From Oceanobacillus salinisoli (lineage in GTDB: Bacteria; Bacillota; Bacilli; Bacillales; Amphibacillaceae): a stretch of DNA of 64,000 nt. The DNA is taken from NCBI RefSeq assembly GCF_009733865.1, contig NZ_WOFB01000012.1:1-64000 (forward strand), read 5' to 3'. Positions 42,607-51,901 of this stretch are shown here, in pieces. The notes under the pieces were generated by a model. It ran no database searches. It had not been told where the DNA came from and worked only from the letters and a program-made list of their open reading frames with translations. Numbering within the stretch: the stretch's first letter is position 1; every line of letters begins with the position of its first letter. The translations under genes were made by a program, and so were the position numbers.

Positions 42607-43905
42607 TTGACAGTCACAACGGTTTTAGCATTAGTTATTTTTATTGCAACACTTGTCCTCGTTATTTGGCAGCCTAGAGGACTATCCATTGGCTGGTCAG
42701 CAGTCGGTGGGGCAATTTTAGCCTTATTAGTGGGCGTAGTTGATTTTGGTGATGTGATAGAGGTTACCGAAATTGTATGGAATGCAACGCTCGCATTTGT
42801 CGCCATTATTATTATTTCATTGATTTTGGACGAGATTGGTTTATTTGAATGGGCAGCATTACATATGGCAAGAGTGGCAAAAGGAAATGGCATCAAGATG
42901 TTTGTTTATATCAGTGTCTTAGGTGCGATTGTAGCAGCCTTTTTCGCCAATGATGGTGCGGCGCTGATTTTAACACCAATCGTTTTAGCGATGGTACGTA
43001 ACTTGAATTTTAAAGAGAAGATGATTTTCCCATTTATTATGGCAAGTGGATTTATCGCGGATACGACGTCCCTGCCATTAATTGTAAGTAACTTAGTAAA
43101 CATTGTGTCAGCAGATTTCTTTGGTATTGGGTTTGTGGAATATGCATCAAGAATGATAATTCCAAATTTCTTCTCTTTGGCAGCAACAATTACGGTATTA
43201 TTAATCTATTTTAGAAAAAGTATACCGAAAACATATGATATGTCTAAATTAAATGAACCGGAAAGTGCGATTAAAGATCTTAAAATGTTCCGCCTTTCCT
43301 GGTATGTTTTGGCAGTCTTGCTGGTTGGTTACTTAGGAAGTGAGTTTATCAACCTTCCAGTGTCCTTTGTAGCGGGAGTAGTGGCTATCTTCTTTTTAAT
43401 CATGGCAAGACAAAGCCCCGCAGTAAATACAAGGACAGTAATCAAAGGGGCACCATGGAATATCGTTTTCTTCTCCATTGGAATGTATGTCGTGGTTTAC
43501 GGACTTGGGAATGCAGGATTAACTTCAATGCTTGCGACAGTAATCGAAGCAGCTGCAGGGCAGGGGCTTTTCGTTGCAACCATGTCGATGGGGTTCATTG
43601 CGGCATTTTTATCTTCTATTATGAATAATATGCCAACAGTTATGATTGATGCACTAGCCATCGCAGAAACAAGTACATCTGGTGTAATAAGAGAAGCATT
43701 GGTTTATGCCAATGTCATTGGATCAGACTTAGGGCCAAAAATAACCCCAATTGGTTCCCTTGCAACACTAGTATGGCTCCATGTTTTATCACAAAAAGGT
43801 GTGAAAATCTCATGGGGAACCTATTTCAAAGTAGGGATCGTCTTAACCGTCCCAATCCTGTTTATCACTTTATTAGGCCTATACTTTACATTATTATTTT
43901 ATTAA
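42607..43905 (+). CDS. arsB: Arsenite efflux pump ArsB
   Basis: A 432 aa membrane carrier with about 12 helices: [27 protein letters not shown] region (N-terminal half), [15 protein letters not shown] and [18 protein letters not shown] (ion-transporter hallmark NN-P). It exports arsenite/antimonite using membrane potential, or ATP when paired with ArsA. The frame opens at a TTG (42592) but GGGGG is 8 nt before the TTG at 42607, giving [10 protein letters not shown], the preferred start. It overlaps the arsR transcript closely (21 bp). Confidence 0.95.
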   Translation: MTVTTVLALVIFIATLVLVIWQPRGLSIGWSAVGGAILALLVGVVDFGDVIEVTEIVWNATLAFVAIIIISLILDEIGLFEWAALHMARVAKGNGIKMFVYISVLGAIVAAFFANDGAALILTPIVLAMVRNLNFKEKMIFPFIMASGFIADTTSLPLIVSNLVNIVSADFFGIGFVEYASRMIIPNFFSLAATITVLLIYFRKSIPKTYDMSKLNEPESAIKDLKMFRLSWYVLAVLLVGYLGSEFINLPVSFVAGVVAIFFLIMARQSPAVNTRTVIKGAPWNIVFFSIGMYVVVYGLGNAGLTSMLATVIEAAAGQGLFVATMSMGFIAAFLSSIMNNMPTVMIDALAIAETSTSGVIREALVYANVIGSDLGPKITPIGSLATLVWLHVLSQKGVKISWGTYFKVGIVLTVPILFITLLGLYFTLLFY

Positions 43906-44066
43906 GAAAGTGTTTTTGACACCAAACTTGAAATAATGGTGGTAGTGCAGCGGAAATCAACTGTCCGCTCACTTACACCGGATTTTATATCAAATGACAT
44001 AACCAACATATAACAAAACTCACAAATAGAGCAATACGAAAAACATAAAAAAGGAGAATCTATCGA

Positions 44067-44486
44067 ATGTCTGAAAAAACGATTTACTTCTTATGTACCG
44101 GAAATTCCTGCCGCAGCCAAATGGCAGAAGGATGGGCGAAAAAATATCTTGGAGATGAGTGGGAAGTTCGCAGTGCTGGAATAGAAGCGCACGGCTTAAA
44201 CCCAAATGCCGTAAAAGCAATGAACGAAGTAGCTATCGATATTAGTAATCAGGAATCTGAAAAAATCGATACGGAGTTCTTAAACAATGCAACATTGGCA
44301 GTTACCTTATGCGGAGATGCGAAAGATCGCTGCCCGATGACGCCACCGCATGTAAAACGAGAGCATTGGGGATTTGATGACCCAGCGAAGGCGGAAGGAA
44401 CTGAGGAAGAAGTTTGGGCAGTGTTTCAGCGCGTTCGTGATGAAATTGGCATGCGAATCAAGAAGTTTGCTGAGACCGGCGAATAG
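44067..44486 (+). CDS. arsC: Arsenate reductase, thioredoxin-coupled
   Basis: A 139 aa low-molecular-weight phosphatase-fold enzyme reducing arsenate to arsenite. It has the P-loop CTGNSCRSQ (Cys10, Cys15) and the redox pair Cys82 and Cys89 in [14 protein letters not shown], the signature of the pI258/B. subtilis ArsC class that uses thioredoxin. AAAGGAGAATC precedes the ATG. A 160-bp gap from arsB contains a short repeat fragment (GTGCAGCGGAAATCAACTG). Confidence 0.96.
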   Translation: MSEKTIYFLCTGNSCRSQMAEGWAKKYLGDEWEVRSAGIEAHGLNPNAVKAMNEVAIDISNQESEKIDTEFLNNATLAVTLCGDAKDRCPMTPPHVKREHWGFDDPAKAEGTEEEVWAVFQRVRDEIGMRIKKFAETGE

Positions 44487-44491
44487 TGAAG

Positions 44492-44556
44492 AGAAAAGCC
44501 TTGAGAATAGATCTCCGGGCTTTTCTGTCCCATTACATATAAGCATATACTTATAT
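44492..44556 (+). promoter_or_regulatory. Terminator-like hairpin and ArsR operator 2 before arsD
   Basis: GAAAAGCC and GGCTTTTC (44492-44527) form a hairpin with a TGTC tail after arsC. Immediately downstream ATATAAG-CATATA-CTTATAT (44537-44556) is a perfect 7-6-7 dyad matching operator 1 at 42186. This suggests arsDA and following genes have their own ArsR-controlled promoter. Confidence 0.75.
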
Positions 44557-44581
44557 AATAATGAAAAGGAGATGGATTAGC

Positions 44582-44938
44582 ATGAAGAAAGTAGAAATTT
44601 TCGATCCGGCGATGTGCTGTGCGACAGGTGTATGTGGTCCAAGTGTTGACCCTGATTTAACCCGTCTTGCATCCACTGTGTATTCCTTAGAACAAAAGAA
44701 TGTTGATATTACACGCTATAATTTGGCAAATGACCCTGCTGCCTTTAGTGATAATGAGAAAGTCAATAAGGTTCTTCATGAAAAAGGCCCAGATGCTCTG
44801 CCGATTACACTCCTCGGTGATGAGGTAGTAAAGGTAGGGAGTTATCCATCGAATGACGAGTTTGCGGAATGGCTGGATATGAGAGCGGAAGAATTAACTC
44901 AAAAACCACGTGTTCGTGTATCAGTTAAGCTCGACTAA
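44582..44938 (+). CDS. arsD: ArsD arsenic metallochaperone
   Basis: A 118 aa protein delivering As(III) to ArsA. The binding cysteines Cys12, Cys13 and Cys18 are present in DPAMCCATGVCGPSVDP. The C-terminal vicinal cysteine pairs found in E. coli R773 ArsD are absent, as in many short homologues. The frame begins at 44561, but AAAAGGAG is correctly placed for the ATG at 44582. It is 15 bp from arsA. Confidence 0.95.
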   Translation: MKKVEIFDPAMCCATGVCGPSVDPDLTRLASTVYSLEQKNVDITRYNLANDPAAFSDNEKVNKVLHEKGPDALPITLLGDEVVKVGSYPSNDEFAEWLDMRAEELTQKPRVRVSVKLD

Positions 44939-44953
44939 AAAAGGAGGCGTCCC

Positions 44954-46717
44954 ATGTATTCGTTATTTGACCCAACATCAGATGTAAAAACACCGTTCTT
45001 GTTTTTTACTGGAAAAGGTGGAGTAGGGAAGACATCTGCAGCAAGCGCAACAGCTGTGGCACTTGCTGACCAAGGTAAGAAAGTATTGCTAGTTAGTACG
45101 GACCCGGCCTCTAATTTACAAGATGTCTTTGAAGTAGACTTAACGAGTGAACCGAAAGAAGTTCCAGGAGTAAACGGGCTATTTGCATGCAATATTGACC
45201 CGGAAGAAGCGGCAAGAGCATATCGGAAAAAAACGGTTGGACCATATCGGGGGAAATTGCCTGATTCGGTAGTAGCGCAAATGGAAGAACAGCTGTCGGG
45301 AGCGTGTACTGTGGAAATTGCTGCATTTGATGAATTTTCTCAACTGCTTGCAGACCAGTATATTGTACAGCAATATGATTATGTGCTGTTTGATACCGCA
45401 CCTACTGGCCATACCTTGCGTCTATTATCGCTACCGACTGCCTGGTCCGGATATTTGGAAGAATCGACACATGGTGCATCCTGTCTTGGACCATTATCAG
45501 GGCTTGGAGAAAAGAAGGAAATGTACGGAAAAGCGGTTGCAGCTTTATCTGATGCTCATAAAACGACATTAATGCTCGTTGCAAGACCCGAGACTTCTTC
45601 TTTATTGGAAGCAAATCGGGCATCACTGGAACTAAAAGAAATTGGTATTAAAAATCAAATGCTCATCCTGAATGGGGTTTTTCAAACAGAAACAAATGAT
45701 CAGGTGGCACAAGCCTTTTATCAACGTCAGCAAAAAGGATTACAGGAAACACCGGTAGAATTAAAACAGCTGGAGACGACATATCTTCCTTATATCTCCT
45801 ATTCCTTAACAGGTGTGGATCATCTTCGGTGGTTTATGAATGGGGAACTGTATTTGGAAGATGAAGCAAGCCATCGTGTAGAACCCATTTTATTAGATCC
45901 ATTTAGTCAAGTTATAGATGATTTCTCTCAAAAGAATACGAGGGTCATTTTTGCAATGGGAAAAGGTGGAGTGGGAAAAACATCCGTTGCCTCTGCCATT
46001 GCTGTTGGACTTTGTGAAAAGGGACATAAGGTACATTTAACAACGACAGATCCTGCCGCCCATTTGGATTATGTGTTCAAAGGTGATACGGCCAAAGAAA
46101 ACCTGACCATCAGCAGCATTAATCCGGAAAAAGAAGTAGAAAAATATAAGCAGTCTGTGATTGAAAAAGCCGGAAAAGATCTGGATGAGGATGGATTGGA
46201 ATATTTAAAAGAGGATTTGGAATCCCCTTGTACGGAAGAAATTGCTATTTTTCAGGCATTTGCGGAAGTGGTGGATCAGTCGGACAATGAAATGGTAGTC
46301 ATTGATACTGCTCCAACTGGTCACACGCTTTTATTGCTTGACTCTACAGAGGCTTATCATAAGGAAATGAGTCGTTCGACTGGGGAGATACCGGAGAGCG
46401 TTCGAAAATTATTGCCGAGGCTTCGAGACCCGAAAGAAACTTCGGTTGTTATCGTTACATTAGCTGAAGCAACTCCGGTTTTAGAAGCAGAACGCCTACA
46501 GAAAGATTTAAAACGGGCAGAAATTGAGCCGTCATGGTGGGTTATTAATCAAAGCCTGTTTGCAACAGGTACAACCGACCCGATTTTAAGTGGACGTGCT
46601 TTTAGTGAACGGGTTTGGATAAATAAGGTGAAAAGAGAACTATCAGCGAATACTGCGCTTATTCCTTGGATGGAAGAAGAAAAAGTTGGCTATGACACGA
46701 TAAAAGAATATGTTTAG
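44954..46717 (+). CDS. arsA: ArsA arsenite-stimulated ATPase
   Basis: A 587 aa ATPase made of two homologous halves, each with its own P-loop (GKGGVGKTSAAS near residue 20 and GKGGVGKTSVAS near residue 338) and DTAPTGHTLRLL / DTAPTGHTLLLL switch. Conserved metal-site cysteines occur in ACTVEIA and PCTEEIA contexts. It docks on ArsB to power arsenite export. AAAAAGGAGGC precedes the ATG. Confidence 0.96.
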   Translation: MYSLFDPTSDVKTPFLFFTGKGGVGKTSAASATAVALADQGKKVLLVSTDPASNLQDVFEVDLTSEPKEVPGVNGLFACNIDPEEAARAYRKKTVGPYRGKLPDSVVAQMEEQLSGACTVEIAAFDEFSQLLADQYIVQQYDYVLFDTAPTGHTLRLLSLPTAWSGYLEESTHGASCLGPLSGLGEKKEMYGKAVAALSDAHKTTLMLVARPETSSLLEANRASLELKEIGIKNQMLILNGVFQTETNDQVAQAFYQRQQKGLQETPVELKQLETTYLPYISYSLTGVDHLRWFMNGELYLEDEASHRVEPILLDPFSQVIDDFSQKNTRVIFAMGKGGVGKTSVASAIAVGLCEKGHKVHLTTTDPAAHLDYVFKGDTAKENLTISSINPEKEVEKYKQSVIEKAGKDLDEDGLEYLKEDLESPCTEEIAIFQAFAEVVDQSDNEMVVIDTAPTGHTLLLLDSTEAYHKEMSRSTGEIPESVRKLLPRLRDPKETSVVIVTLAEATPVLEAERLQKDLKRAEIEPSWWVINQSLFATGTTDPILSGRAFSERVWINKVKRELSANTALIPWMEEEKVGYDTIKEYV

Positions 46718-46728
46718 GAGGAAATTAG

Positions 46729-47010
46729 ATGAATATTACAGATAGCGCAAAGCAAAAACTAGAAGTGATTTTTCAAGAAAAAAGTACAGATAGTATCCGC
46801 TTCTATTCGGTCGGGGGAGGTTGCTGCGGACCGCAAGTCGGTTTATCTTTGGATCGCCCAAATGAAGCAGATGTCATTCAGGAGATTAACGGTATTAAGG
46901 TAGCAATCGAACAGGAAGTAAAAGGCACCGTAGCTGAATTAACGCTGGATAATGAAGAAACACCAGAGGGTGCAAGGTTTGTCTTTATTGGCATGAATCA
47001 ATGCTGCTAG
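46729..47010 (+). CDS. HesB/IscA-like small protein in the ars operon
   Basis: A 93 aa protein of the A-type Fe-S carrier-like fold (ITDSAKQKLEVIFQEK, then IRFYSVGGGCCGPQVGLSLD, ending FIGMNQCC). Two CC pairs replace the single spaced cysteines of IscA, so As(III) or Fe-S binding by paired thiols is plausible; that is inference. TAGGAGGAAATTAG precedes the ATG, and the gene is 11 bp from arsA and 44 bp from the CoA disulfide reductase gene. Confidence 0.8.
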   Translation: MNITDSAKQKLEVIFQEKSTDSIRFYSVGGGCCGPQVGLSLDRPNEADVIQEINGIKVAIEQEVKGTVAELTLDNEETPEGARFVFIGMNQCC

Positions 47011-47054
47011 AAGAATATTCGTTACAATCTTAGAATGTCGGAGGAACATGTTAT

Positions 47055-48704
47055 ATGAAAATAGTAATCATAGGCTCTGTTGCAGCAGGTACATCCGTTG
47101 CAGCGAAAGCAAGAAGAAACGATGAAAATGCAGAAATTACGCTCTATAATGCGGACTACGATATTTCCTACTCTATATGTGGTATTCCATATTTTCTAGG
47201 TGGAGAAGTGGATGAATTAGAAACCTTAACACCTAGAAGTGCGGAATGGTTTAAAAAGCGCTATAATGTTGATATTTTAACACGTCATGAAGTGACTTCT
47301 ATCGATGTGAAGCAGAAAAAAGTCTCCGTTAAAAACCTGGAAACGAATGAAATGATAGAAGACAGCTATGATACGTTGGTTTTTGCTACAGGAGCAACAG
47401 CCGTCACACCGGACATCGATGGTACCGATTTGGACCATGTCTTTCAAGTACGAACCATTCAACATACAGCTTCCATTCATTCTTACATGAGTAAACATAA
47501 TCCAAAGAAAGTAACTATTGTTGGTGCTGGTTTTATTGGATTGGAGATGGCAGAACAGCTTAAACATAAAGGGTTGGATGTCACGATTTTGCAGCGCAGT
47601 AATCAAGTCATGCCACACTTGGATAAGGATATGGCCTTTAGAGTGGAAGAGCATATAGTCAATAATGGGGTTAACTTATTACTAAATGAAGAAGTGGCTT
47701 CCATTTCAGCACAGTCGGTCGAAACAAAATCCGCTAAGAGAATTGATTCAGATATGGTCATTATCGCAACAGGAGTAAAACCAAATACGAAATTAGCTGA
47801 GGAAATTGGCGTTCAAATCGGGTCTACCGGAGCGATTCAGGTAAATCATAAAATGCAGACGAACTTACCTGATGTTTATGCGGTTGGGGATGTTGCAGAA
47901 AGCTATTCCGTCATTACGGGGGAACCGATTTATCGCCCATTAGGTTCTACTGCGAACAAGATGGGGCGAATTGCTGGGGATGTCATAACGGGTGGAGATT
48001 TAGAGCACCGGGGCATTCTTGGAACAGGTATTTTAAGAGTATTTGATCTTGCTGTGGCGCATACTGGATTAAGTGAAAAGGAAGCACGTTCCAAAGGATT
48101 TGATATCGAGGTGCTTCATAATATTAAACCGGCTAGTGCGGATTATTTAGGTGGAAAACCATTAGTAATCAAAGCAATTGCTGACAGAGAAACAGGGCGC
48201 ATTCTTGGGGCACAGGCTGTTGGGGAGAATGGAGTTGATAAACGTATTGATGTATTGGCTACTGCCATTAGTTTTAAAGCGAAGGCCGAGGATTTATTCC
48301 ATTTGGACTTAGCTTACGCACCCCCGTTTAGTACGACAAAGGATCCTGTCATGTATACCGGAATGGCTCTTGACAATGCGTTGAAGCAACAAAACCGCCT
48401 AATGACACCAGAAGAGTTAACAGAGCGGATCGAAACAGGAGAAAAACTCCAAATTATTGATACAAGAGCAGCGAAGCAATATGAAGCCTCGAACGTGAAA
48501 AATGCAGTAAATATACCATTAGCTAAATTACGCGTGGAAGCAAAGGAACTAGATCCGGACATTCCGACAGTAACGTACTGCAATAGTGGGGTAACAGGTA
48601 ATGCCGCACAAAATGTTTTAAGAAATTTAGGTTTTAAAGAAGTATATAATTTGTCAGGTGGAAATAAGAATTATCAAAGTTATACGAAACAGAAGGATAA
48701 GTAA
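47055..48704 (+). CDS. CoA-disulfide reductase with C-terminal rhodanese domain
   Basis: A 549 aa flavoprotein. Residues 1-440 are a pyridine nucleotide-disulfide reductase of the single-cysteine type (GSVAAGTSVAAKARR, SYSICGIPY with active Cys42, IVGAGFIGLEMAEQL for NAD(P)H, VYAVGDVAE). Residues 455-545 are a rhodanese domain with active cysteine in VTYCNSGVTGN. CoADR-RHD enzymes reduce CoA disulfides or persulfides/polysulfides. In the ars operon it may keep thiol pools reduced under arsenic stress. CGGAGGAAC precedes the ATG. Confidence 0.93.
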   Translation: MKIVIIGSVAAGTSVAAKARRNDENAEITLYNADYDISYSICGIPYFLGGEVDELETLTPRSAEWFKKRYNVDILTRHEVTSIDVKQKKVSVKNLETNEMIEDSYDTLVFATGATAVTPDIDGTDLDHVFQVRTIQHTASIHSYMSKHNPKKVTIVGAGFIGLEMAEQLKHKGLDVTILQRSNQVMPHLDKDMAFRVEEHIVNNGVNLLLNEEVASISAQSVETKSAKRIDSDMVIIATGVKPNTKLAEEIGVQIGSTGAIQVNHKMQTNLPDVYAVGDVAESYSVITGEPIYRPLGSTANKMGRIAGDVITGGDLEHRGILGTGILRVFDLAVAHTGLSEKEARSKGFDIEVLHNIKPASADYLGGKPLVIKAIADRETGRILGAQAVGENGVDKRIDVLATAISFKAKAEDLFHLDLAYAPPFSTTKDPVMYTGMALDNALKQQNRLMTPEELTERIETGEKLQIIDTRAAKQYEASNVKNAVNIPLAKLRVEAKELDPDIPTVTYCNSGVTGNAAQNVLRNLGFKEVYNLSGGNKNYQSYTKQKDK

Positions 48705-48795
48705 CATTTTCACCTATATCTCCTCTGGTATTCGTATAAAAATATGTCCCTTTTCAAAAACTAAGGTGAACGTGAAGACGTTAGGAGGGCATAAT

Positions 48796-48939
48796 ATGGC
48801 GAATAAAGCAGGTAAAAATAGACAATTTAAAGAGAGAAAAAATCATGGTGAAACACGAAATGGCAGAAAGAGTCAATATAAGAACTCTAATCCGCATGGT
48901 GGAGAGACACCGAACGAATATGTAAATGATGAGAACTAA
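48796..48939 (+). CDS. Small 47 aa hydrophilic basic protein
   Basis: MANKAGKNRQFKERKNHGET, then RNGRKSQYKNSNPHGGETPN, then EYVNDEN. No hydrophobic segment. TTAGGAGGGC precedes the ATG. The composition (N, K, G, R, H) resembles minor small acid-soluble spore proteins, but it matches none that I can name. An in-frame upstream extension to 48658 overlaps the previous gene and is not supported. A terminator follows. Confidence 0.65.
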   Translation: MANKAGKNRQFKERKNHGETRNGRKSQYKNSNPHGGETPNEYVNDEN

Positions 48940-48944
48940 TGAAA

Positions 48945-48980
48945 AAATCAGTACCGCTTTTTGAGTGGTACTGATTTTTT
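48945..48980 (+). terminator. Terminator of the ars island
   Basis: AAATCAGTACC(G) and (T)GGTACTGATTT pair around a T-rich loop, followed by TTT. Confidence 0.85.
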
Positions 48981-49020
48981 GTTACATAGGAAAATGTAAG
49001 CTATAAAATACGAATATGCA

Positions 49021-50502
49021 CTATGCTTTTTTTGGTTTTTTTTCTTTTCCTTTCTCCTCTTCTCCTACTAATGCAATTTTTGCTTTTCTCCGTTTTTCCT
49101 TATCACTTAAAACAAATACAGTATCGCCGTTATGAATGACGGATGTCCCAGTAGGTGTCAGTAATTTCGTGCTTCTATTTATACCGATGATTAGTGTGTT
49201 TGAAGGCAATGGTAAATTATTAAGAGATTTGCCTATGGCTGGTGAGTGCTTGTGAATGGTTACCTTCATAATTTCAGAATCGGTATTACCAAGGTTAATC
49301 AGTTCAATGGTTGCCTGACTGTCATCTTCATCTCCGGTTAGTTTTAGTTTTTCAGCAAGCCAGGATAATGTCCCCCCCTGAACAAGTGCTGATATGAAGA
49401 CTACGAAGAAGACGGTGTTGAAAATTAAGTTACTGTTTTCCAGGCCAGCTAATATCGGGTAGGTTGCTAATACGATAGGTACTGCACCTTTTAAGCCTGC
49501 CCAGGAAATAAATATTTTCTCGTTCACACGATACTTCATCCATAGCAAACTAATGAAAACTGCAATTGGGCGTGCAACAAACATGAGGATAATGGCAATG
49601 AGAATACCCTCCCAGAATACCTCAACCAAATCACCAGGAAATACGAGCAATCCTAATAAGGTAAACATGACGATTTGCATCATCCATGCAAACCCTTCAC
49701 TAAATCGAAGGATAGAAAACCGATACGTTAAATCACTATTTCCAACGAATACAGCCATGACATACACCGCAAGCAATCCACTGCCACCAAGGGAATCTGT
49801 AACAGCATATGTAAAAACAGCTGACCCTAATGCAAGTACGGGATAAAGACCGGAAATATCCAATTTAATATGATTAATCACTAATACTGTCAGCTTACCG
49901 AGTAAGAGACCTATCAACAACCCAAGTCCCATTTGTAAAAAGAAAGTTCCGATAGCAGACCAAATAGACATATCCGGAATCTGGATTAAATCAATTAATA
50001 CGATCGTTAAGAATACAGCCATTGGGTCATTGGAACCAGACTCAACCTCCAATGTTGCCGTTAGACGTTTCTTGAAATTTTTATTTCCTAAAACAGAGAA
50101 AACTGCGGCAGCATCGGTGGATCCGACAATCGCTCCTAGCAGCATTCCTTCCAATAGGTTGAAATTTAATATATACATGGCAGCTAATCCGGTTATAAAA
50201 GTCGTGACTAGTACACCAAGTGTGGCAAGAGAAACAGAGGGCCCTATAACCGGCCGGATGTTGGACCATTTTGTTTGCGTACCACCATCAAAAAGAATAA
50301 TAATGAGGGCTAACGTTCCAATAAACTGAGTCATTTCAACATCTTTAAAGAATAGAAAATTGTTAAGGAGCATCCCAGCAATTAGGAAAAGGACTAGAGC
50401 GGGCAATCCCAAACGTGAAGAGAATTTTGTTGCCAGTACACCAATGATTAGCATAATTGAAACTAAAAATAATAAACCACCTACAACACTCACGTTAACC
50501 AA
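49021..50502 (-). CDS. CPA1-type K+(Na+)/H+ antiporter with C-terminal TrkA_C (RCK) domain
   Basis: A 493 aa protein with 12 membrane helices (LPALVLFLIAGMLL, FDGGTQTKW, GAIVGSTDAAAVFSVL with the ion-binding Asp pair, SWAGLKGAVPIVLATYP) and a cytosolic RCK_C domain from about residue 395 (TIELINLGNTDSEIMKVTIH...GDTVFVLSDKEKR). It most resembles NhaP2/CvrA-type potassium/proton antiporters. The start may be TTG at 50502 or GTG at 50493. Downstream of lrgAB on the same strand, 80 bp apart. Confidence 0.9.
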   Translation of the reverse strand: MVNVSVVGGLLFLVSIMLIIGVLATKFSSRLGLPALVLFLIAGMLLNNFLFFKDVEMTQFIGTLALIIILFDGGTQTKWSNIRPVIGPSVSLATLGVLVTTFITGLAAMYILNFNLLEGMLLGAIVGSTDAAAVFSVLGNKNFKKRLTATLEVESGSNDPMAVFLTIVLIDLIQIPDMSIWSAIGTFFLQMGLGLLIGLLLGKLTVLVINHIKLDISGLYPVLALGSAVFTYAVTDSLGGSGLLAVYVMAVFVGNSDLTYRFSILRFSEGFAWMMQIVMFTLLGLLVFPGDLVEVFWEGILIAIILMFVARPIAVFISLLWMKYRVNEKIFISWAGLKGAVPIVLATYPILAGLENSNLIFNTVFFVVFISALVQGGTLSWLAEKLKLTGDEDDSQATIELINLGNTDSEIMKVTIHKHSPAIGKSLNNLPLPSNTLIIGINRSTKLLTPTGTSVIHNGDTVFVLSDKEKRRKAKIALVGEEEKGKEKKPKKA

Positions 50503-50583
50503 TCAATCCTTCCATATCTATATAATCTTATTATAAAGCGAATTATGCCAAAAATAAAACTTACCATCTTTTTTATATTATAA

Positions 50584-51273
50584 CTAGAGCAGTATACTTA
50601 TGACCCAAGGAGTAATAATCGATACAACCATTGCACTAATGATCATGGCAATAGAACTTATCGATCCCTCGACTTCACTGTTTTCCAATGCGGTTGCTGT
50701 ACCGATTGCATGGGAAGCACTTCCAAGACCGATTCCTCTTCCTAAATAATGATGGATTTTAGTGTATTTAAAAATATAGGAACTTAATACAGCACCACTA
50801 ATTCCAGCTATCATGACAAAAACAGCTGCAAGAGGGGTAATTCCTCCTAGAGAATCGGTGATGGCCATGGATACAGGTGTCGTTACAGATTTGGAGCTAA
50901 TCGTATAAAGAATTTCATGTTCAAACCCTGCCCATTTTGCAAGAATGACACCAGTAGTAATACCAACTACAGCTCCGAAGCTTGTTCCAATAAGGATGGG
51001 CATAACCAGTTTTTTTAACAGTTGCCGCTCTTTGTATAGTGGGTATGCTAATGCTACAACCGCTGGACCGAGCAACTCACTTATCCAGTCACCGCCAACC
51101 ATATAGGTTTCATATGGTATGTCCAGTGCTACCAATAGAATGATAATTATCAATGTTGAAATGAAGATAGGTAATGTAAAAGGAAAATGAAATTTGGTGT
51201 GGATAATTGATGACAGTTTATAAATAAGTATGGTGCCTAAAACCATACTAAACGCTATTAAAATATCAATCAT
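50584..51273 (-). CDS. LrgB/CidB-family membrane protein
   Basis: A 229 aa protein with seven to eight helices and family motifs GPAVVALAYPLYKERQLLKK and SSKSVTTPVSMAITDSLGG (the conserved SKSVTTP), plus GLGSASHAIGTATALE. LrgAB/CidAB modulate murein hydrolase activity; in B. subtilis the YsbAB/PftAB pair transports pyruvate. Overlaps lrgA by 8 bp, so translation is coupled. Confidence 0.92.
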   Translation of the reverse strand: MIDILIAFSMVLGTILIYKLSSIIHTKFHFPFTLPIFISTLIIIILLVALDIPYETYMVGGDWISELLGPAVVALAYPLYKERQLLKKLVMPILIGTSFGAVVGITTGVILAKWAGFEHEILYTISSKSVTTPVSMAITDSLGGITPLAAVFVMIAGISGAVLSSYIFKYTKIHHYLGRGIGLGSASHAIGTATALENSEVEGSISSIAMIISAMVVSIITPWVISILL

Positions 51274-51637
51274 GTTTTGCTTCCTTTCTCATGATAAGCC
51301 ATTGACTAATCCATCCGGAACTAATCATGACGAGAATCGTGCTTAAGATGACAATGATGACCAGGAGGACTCCTCTTCCCCGAAACAAATCAAAATAGCT
51401 CATGATTCCGACCGTAACCGGAATGAAAAATAGGGTGAGATGACGAACCATAAATTTCGTCCCGTCCTCAATACAGGATAATTTTACCGTGTTGGTCACC
51501 AGCAATAAGAAGAGAATAATCATTCCGATGACACTCCCCGGTATTAATAAGTGAAATGTTTGCTGAATCCAATTCCCTATTAAGAAAATAGTATACAAGA
51601 TTAATAGGTGCCAAGCGATTTTTAAGATATGAAGCAC
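51266..51637 (-). CDS. LrgA/CidA-family holin-like protein
   Basis: A 123 aa protein with four helices: IGNWIQQTFHLLIPGSVIGMIILF and FMVRHLTLFFIPVTVGIMSYFD, hallmarks of CidA/LrgA. The open frame extends to 51697, but the first part lacks a site; GGGAG is about 10 nt before a GTG at 51637, which gives the family-typical N-terminus VLHILKIAWHLL. It forms a pair with the overlapping lrgB-type gene. Confidence 0.87.
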   Translation of the reverse strand: MLHILKIAWHLLILYTIFLIGNWIQQTFHLLIPGSVIGMIILFLLLVTNTVKLSCIEDGTKFMVRHLTLFFIPVTVGIMSYFDLFRGRGVLLVIIVILSTILVMISSGWISQWLIMRKEAKHD

Positions 51638-51783
51638 GTTTTTACAACTCCCATTACTATTAATAATAATTATTAGTATAGCAAGACTTATATACAAAAA
51701 GAAGGATTCAGAATCGACAACAATTTACTCTCTTCGGAGTATTCTGACAAGATAGGCTAAATTCCTACGACAAAATCTACAAA

Positions 51784-51822
51784 TTTACAAAAGCTTTACA
51801 TTCACATCATACCTTCTTTACA
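51784..51822 (+). promoter_or_regulatory. PhoP box upstream of pstS
   Basis: TTTACA occurs at 51784, 51795 and 51817, on an 11-bp grid with one missing repeat at 51806. B. subtilis PhoP binds TT(A/C/T)ACA repeats with 4-6 bp (commonly 5) between them. A TATACT (-10 like) follows at 51832, 70 bp before the pstS start. Confidence 0.8.
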
Positions 51823-51901
51823 ATTAAATACTATACTAAGAAAGTGAGACGAGGATACTCGTTTAATAATTTAAGTTCATATTAGGGGAGGACAATTAAT
51901 T

